Below are positions 13,661-16,406 of a stretch of 16,406 bases of DNA, in pieces; position 1 is the stretch's first letter; each line of letters starts with the position of its first letter. The DNA is from DASYQV01 sp036005125. GTDB taxonomy: Bacteria; Acidobacteriota; Vicinamibacteria; Vicinamibacterales; UBA2999. The notes under the pieces were generated by a model that was not told the DNA's origin, ran no database searches, and worked only from the letters and a program-made list of their open reading frames with translations. The stretch spans positions 1 through 16,406 of the forward strand of contig DASYQV010000071.1 in assembly GCA_036005125.1 (NCBI GenBank), given 5' to 3'. A program made the translations under genes and the position numbers.

Positions 13661-14482
13661 ATGTCGCTCGAGAAGCTCCTGGCGTGGATTCCTCCCGGCC
13701 ACCCGGACGAGGCGCTCGCCCGCCAGGTGAATTACGAGCAACTTCCGGCCCACGTCGCCATCATCATGGACGGCAACGGCCGGTGGGCAGCGCAGCGGCA
13801 CCTCCCACGGGTCGAAGGGCACCGTGCGGGGATCGATTCCGTACGCGACACGGTCGAGACGGCGGCGCGTCTCGGCATCGACGTGCTGACCCTCTACGCG
13901 TTCTCGGTCGAAAACTGGAAACGTCCGGCCGCCGAAGTCAGCACGCTGATGATGCTGCTGAAACGATACCTGCGGCTCGAGCTCAATACCCTTCTCACGA
14001 ACAACATCCGCTTTCGCGTCATCGGCCGGATGGAAGAGCTGTCGCGCGATGTCCGGCACGAGCTCGCCGTCGGCATCGATCGCACGGCAGGCAACCGCGG
14101 GATGCTGTTCAACATTGCGCTGAATTACGGCGGACGCGCCGAGATTGTCGATGCGGTACGGCGGGCCATCGAATCCGGCGTATCGCCCGCGGATCTGGAC
14201 GAGCGCCGCTTCGGTGAGCTCCTCTATACAGCAGGTCAGCCTGATCCCGATCTCCTGATCCGCACGAGCGGGGAGATGCGGGTCAGCAACTTCCTGCTCT
14301 GGCAGATCGCGTACGCCGAGATCTACGTCACCGACACGCTCTGGCCGGACTTCAGACGAAGACACCTGTTCGAAGCCGTGCTCGCGTATCAAAAACGAGA
14401 GCGTCGGTACGGCGGAATCACCCCGGCTGTCGGGGAACCCGTTGCCCGTCGCCGTGAGTTTGCCGAAGGTCGGAGTCGGTAG
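13661..14482 (+). CDS. uppS: Undecaprenyl (polyprenyl) diphosphate synthase
   Basis: A cis-prenyltransferase that extends farnesyl diphosphate with isopentenyl diphosphate to undecaprenyl diphosphate, the lipid carrier for peptidoglycan and surface polysaccharides. It is 273 residues and cytosolic. The key motif AIIMDGNGRWA is at residues 33-43, with the essential Asp37. GHRAG and LTLYAFSVENWKRP follow, then FNIALNYGGRAEI, and the C-terminal signature LIRTSGEMRVSNFLLWQIAYAE with YVTDTLWPDF. The N-terminal extension of about 30 residues is slightly longer than in E. coli. The ATG has GAAGG 13 bases upstream, a rather long spacing. cdsA and dxr follow, the conserved order in many bacteria. Confidence 0.96.
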   Translation: MSLEKLLAWIPPGHPDEALARQVNYEQLPAHVAIIMDGNGRWAAQRHLPRVEGHRAGIDSVRDTVETAARLGIDVLTLYAFSVENWKRPAAEVSTLMMLLKRYLRLELNTLLTNNIRFRVIGRMEELSRDVRHELAVGIDRTAGNRGMLFNIALNYGGRAEIVDAVRRAIESGVSPADLDERRFGELLYTAGQPDPDLLIRTSGEMRVSNFLLWQIAYAEIYVTDTLWPDFRRRHLFEAVLAYQKRERRYGGITPAVGEPVARRREFAEGRSR

Positions 14483-14488
14483 GCCGGA

Positions 14489-14555
14489 GCGGCTGTGAAG
14501 CGGCGCCGCAAACTGCCGAGAACCTGGTAGCGAAATGGCGCCGCTTCACTGCCGC
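14489..14555. repeat. 19-base-arm inverted repeat after uppS
   Basis: GTGAAGCGGCGCC (14495-14507) is perfectly repeated inverted as GGCGCCGCTTCAC (14537-14549). After a T-T mismatch, five more pairs extend the stem outward (14489-14493 with 14551-14555). The loop is 29 bases. It starts 6 bases after the uppS stop. No T-run follows. It could be a large terminator/attenuator hairpin or a copy of an interspersed palindromic element. Confidence 0.6.
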
Positions 14556-14568
14556 CTGTGTTGGCTTT

Positions 14569-14585
14569 GCCCCGCTCCCCGGGGC
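14569..14585. other. Short GC hairpin between two long inverted repeats
   Basis: GCCCCG (14569-14574) pairs with CGGGGC (14580-14585) around a five-base loop. It lies exactly between the two long inverted repeats of the uppS/cdsA gap, so the whole 188-bp gap is almost fully structured. Confidence 0.4.
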
Positions 14586-14586
14586 G

Positions 14587-14663
14587 TAGACATCTCCGAA
14601 GGCTGCACAGCGGCCTCAAAGCCTGCTTTGATTCGTTACGATCAGGGCCTTCGGAGATGTCTA
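14587..14663. repeat. Perfect 17-bp inverted repeat directly upstream of cdsA
   Basis: TAGACATCTCCGAAGGC (14587-14603) is matched without error by its inverse complement at 14647-14663, with a 43-base loop. The right arm ends 7 bases before the cdsA ATG and touches the AGG (14663-14665) that would serve as its ribosome binding site. In RNA the stem could limit access to the cdsA start. Equally, the element could be a small non-autonomous repeat that happened to land there. Confidence 0.65.
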
Positions 14664-14670
14664 GGCTGAG

Positions 14671-15447
14671 ATGGTCCGCCTTCTGAGCGGGCTCGTGCTC
14701 GCGGCTGCGACGCTTGCGGCGATTCTGTTCCTTCCCCCACCGGCGCTGAGGGTCGTCGCTGTGCTCGTCGCCCTTGCTGCCAGCTTCGAGTACGTCGCGA
14801 TCGCGCGGCGGATGAACGTGGCGCCCTCGACATGGGTCGCTGTGGTGCTGGTGGTGGCCGCGTGCTGGTGGATGAGCGTCCCGGGACGCGCGGCCATGGG
14901 GCTGCTCGTGATTGCCGCACTGGGGCTGCTGCTCGTTGACGTCCTGTTCGGCGGCAAGTCGCTCCCCGACGCGTCGGTTGCGCTGGTCGCGCCGGTATAC
15001 CTCGGCGTACCGCTCGGCACGCTCGTCGCGGTTCACGCGCTTGGAGGACGCGGGGCCGTGCTGCTGCTGATTGCAACCGTCGTCGTCAGCGACTCGGCGC
15101 AGTACTACTCGGGACGTGCGTTTGGACGGCACGCGCTCGCGCCGACCATCAGCCCGAAGAAGACCATCGAGGGCGCAATCGGCGGCGTGCTGTTCGGCAC
15201 TCTCGTCATGGTGGTTGGCGGCGGCTGGGTATTCCCGCTGGCGAGGCAGACGATGCTGCTCGTCATGGGCGTGGCGATCGTGCTGCTTGGGATTGCCGGG
15301 GACCTGTTCGAGTCGAGGCTGAAGCGGATTGCCGGCATCAAGGACAGCTCGACCCTGATCCCGGGACATGGCGGCGTGCTCGATCGCATCGACGCGCTGC
15401 TCTTTGCGAGCCCGGGTTTCTACCTGTTTCTCAATCTGGTCCTGTAG
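14671..15447 (+). CDS. cdsA: Phosphatidate cytidylyltransferase (CDP-diacylglycerol synthase)
   Basis: CdsA joins CTP and phosphatidic acid to make CDP-diacylglycerol, the branch point for all bacterial phospholipids, in the inner membrane. The product is 258 residues with many hydrophobic helices: LLSGLVLAAATLAAILFL, VVAVLVALAASFEYVAI, WVAVVLVVAACWW, LLVIAALGLLLVDVLF, a pair around VALVAPVYLGVPLGTLVAVHAL, and later helices. The family motif SDSAQYYSGRAFGRH precedes SPKKTIEGAIGG. The CTP-transferase signature near the end is intact: SRLKRIAGIKDSS followed by PGHGGVLDRID. ATG 14671 has AGG 5 bases upstream, at the edge of a 17-bp hairpin. dxr follows 13 bases after the stop, so the two are likely co-transcribed. 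Confidence 0.95.
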   Translation: MVRLLSGLVLAAATLAAILFLPPPALRVVAVLVALAASFEYVAIARRMNVAPSTWVAVVLVVAACWWMSVPGRAAMGLLVIAALGLLLVDVLFGGKSLPDASVALVAPVYLGVPLGTLVAVHALGGRGAVLLLIATVVVSDSAQYYSGRAFGRHALAPTISPKKTIEGAIGGVLFGTLVMVVGGGWVFPLARQTMLLVMGVAIVLLGIAGDLFESRLKRIAGIKDSSTLIPGHGGVLDRIDALLFASPGFYLFLNLVL

Positions 15448-15460
15448 GCCGCTCTACCGC

Positions 15461-16406
15461 ATGAAGCGACTTGCCATTCTCGGATCGACCGGCTCGATCG
15501 GCCAGAGCGCGCTGGCGGTGGTCGACGCGCATCCCGACAAGCTGCGAGTCGTGGCGCTGGCCGCCGGCAACAACGCCGAGCGCATGGCGGAGCAAATCGC
15601 GCGATATCGACCGACGGCTGTGGCCATGGGCACCAGTGCGGCGCTCGATCGCGTGCGCGCGATGGGGGCGCCGCTGCCGCCGAGGATCAGTACCGGCGCC
15701 GAGGGGCTGATTGCCGTGGCAACTCATCCCGATGCCGATATCGTGCTCTGCGCATCCGCCGGGACGGCGGGTCTCGAAGCCGTGCTCGCCGCCATCGCAG
15801 CGGGCAAGCGCATCGCGCTGGCCAACAAGGAAGTGCTCGTCATGGCGGGTGCGCTCGTCACGGCCGCGGCGCGGACGCACGGCGTGGACATCCTGCCGGT
15901 CGACAGCGAGCACAACGCCATTCACCAGTGCCTGCACGGACGCGGGCGGGCCGAGATCAAGCGTCTCATCCTGACCGCGTCCGGCGGCCCGTTTCGCGAC
16001 CATGCGCCCGACGCGCTCGAGCGCGTCAGCGCGGATGCCGCGCTGCGGCATCCCACATGGCGGATGGGACGCAAGATCACGATCGACTCGGCGACGCTCA
16101 TGAACAAGGGCCTCGAGGTCATCGAGGCCCACTGGCTCTTCGGCGTCGAGGCCGATCGCATCGAGGTCGTGATTCATCCGCAGTCGGTTGTCCACTCCAT
16201 GGTCGAATTGAGCGACGGCTCGATCATCGCGCAGCTCGGCGTGACGGACATGAGACTGCCGATTCAGTACGCGTGCTCGTATCCGGATCGCTGGGCGGCG
16301 GCGCTCCCGTCGCTCGACCTGGCGCGCTGCGGCCGCCTCGACTTCGACGAGCCGGCGCACGACCGTTTTCCCTGTCTCGGTCTCGCGTACCGGGCGTTGC
16401 GTCGGG
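15461..16406 (+). CDS. dxr: 1-deoxy-D-xylulose 5-phosphate reductoisomerase, 3' end outside window
   Basis: Dxr turns 1-deoxyxylulose 5-phosphate into MEP with NADPH, the committed step of the non-mevalonate isoprenoid pathway, in the cytosol. Visible are 315 of roughly 390-400 residues; the frame is open at the window end. The NADPH-binding loop GSTGSIG lies at residues 8-14. Then follow ALANKEVLVMAG, the metal site DSEHNAIHQ (D148, E150), TASGGPF, HPTWRMGRKITIDSATLMNKGLEVIEAHWLF (N215, K216 and E219 match catalytic residues of the E. coli enzyme), and VVIHPQSVVHSMVE. The ATG at 15461 is 13 bases after cdsA. Its product feeds the pathway that supplies UppS substrates. The site-2 protease gene rseP commonly follows in this cluster and would be expected downstream. 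Confidence 0.95.
   Translation, partial: MKRLAILGSTGSIGQSALAVVDAHPDKLRVVALAAGNNAERMAEQIARYRPTAVAMGTSAALDRVRAMGAPLPPRISTGAEGLIAVATHPDADIVLCASAGTAGLEAVLAAIAAGKRIALANKEVLVMAGALVTAAARTHGVDILPVDSEHNAIHQCLHGRGRAEIKRLILTASGGPFRDHAPDALERVSADAALRHPTWRMGRKITIDSATLMNKGLEVIEAHWLFGVEADRIEVVIHPQSVVHSMVELSDGSIIAQLGVTDMRLPIQYACSYPDRWAAALPSLDLARCGRLDFDEPAHDRFPCLGLAYRALRR

Noticed and set aside
14389..15369. 326-codon minus-strand frame opposite cdsA
   Set aside because: Low-complexity Arg/Asp/Gln/His content with no domain; the plus strand carries the intact CdsA signature.
15431..16360. 309-codon minus-strand frame opposite dxr
   Set aside because: Composition of antisense shadow; Dxr motifs are unambiguous on the plus strand.

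Overview
The window is about 16.4 kb of high-GC bacterial chromosome with few mobile features. The gene set suggests a Gram-negative, probably Acidobacteriota (Vicinamibacteria-like) genome. The clues are an outer-membrane TolC-type channel, a type IV pilus minor-pilin/PilY1 operon, a DUF4382 lipoprotein, the non-mevalonate isoprenoid gene dxr, and two families of short interspersed palindromic repeats (GTGGAAA type and CACGAAG type). The phylum call is inference; I could not run a search.

Layout, left to right. (1) Positions 1-1106 hold the 3' end of an ABC exporter-type membrane permease. It converges on a TolC-family outer-membrane channel gene (1195-2883, minus strand), and a GTGGAAA inverted repeat separates the two. 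(2) A 285-bp divergent region between tolC and pyrE carries four inverted repeats, including two near-identical 16-bp palindromes exactly 42 bp apart. (3) pyrE (orotate phosphoribosyltransferase) is followed by a 225-bp gap with a good sigma-54 promoter match. (4) A seven-gene run at 3985-11976, mostly with overlapping starts and stops, encodes FimT/GspH-like, PilV-like, PilW-like and PilX-like minor pilins, PilY1, a zinc-ribbon/membrane/TPR protein and a small secreted coiled-coil protein. (5) A DUF4382 lipoprotein lies on the minus strand, divergent from truA. (6) truA, uppS, cdsA and dxr (cut by the window end) follow on the plus strand. The last three form the widely conserved isoprenoid-carrier/phospholipid cluster, here interrupted by long hairpins.

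How the genes work together. The minor pilins and PilY1 are expected to form the initiating tip complex of a type IV pilus, as in Pseudomonas and Myxococcus. The major pilin and the assembly ATPases are not in the window. The TPR protein and the small secreted protein are co-transcribed candidates for accessory pilus factors. Dxr makes MEP for isoprenoid synthesis, UppS makes undecaprenyl diphosphate (the cell-wall lipid carrier) and CdsA makes CDP-diacylglycerol.

The most unusual feature is a CACGAAG-type interspersed repeat lying inside the pilX reading frame, which gives that pilin a leader of about 62 residues. No CRISPR array, prophage, insertion sequence, rRNA or complete tRNA gene was seen. 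I did not find a wholly new defence or mobile system.
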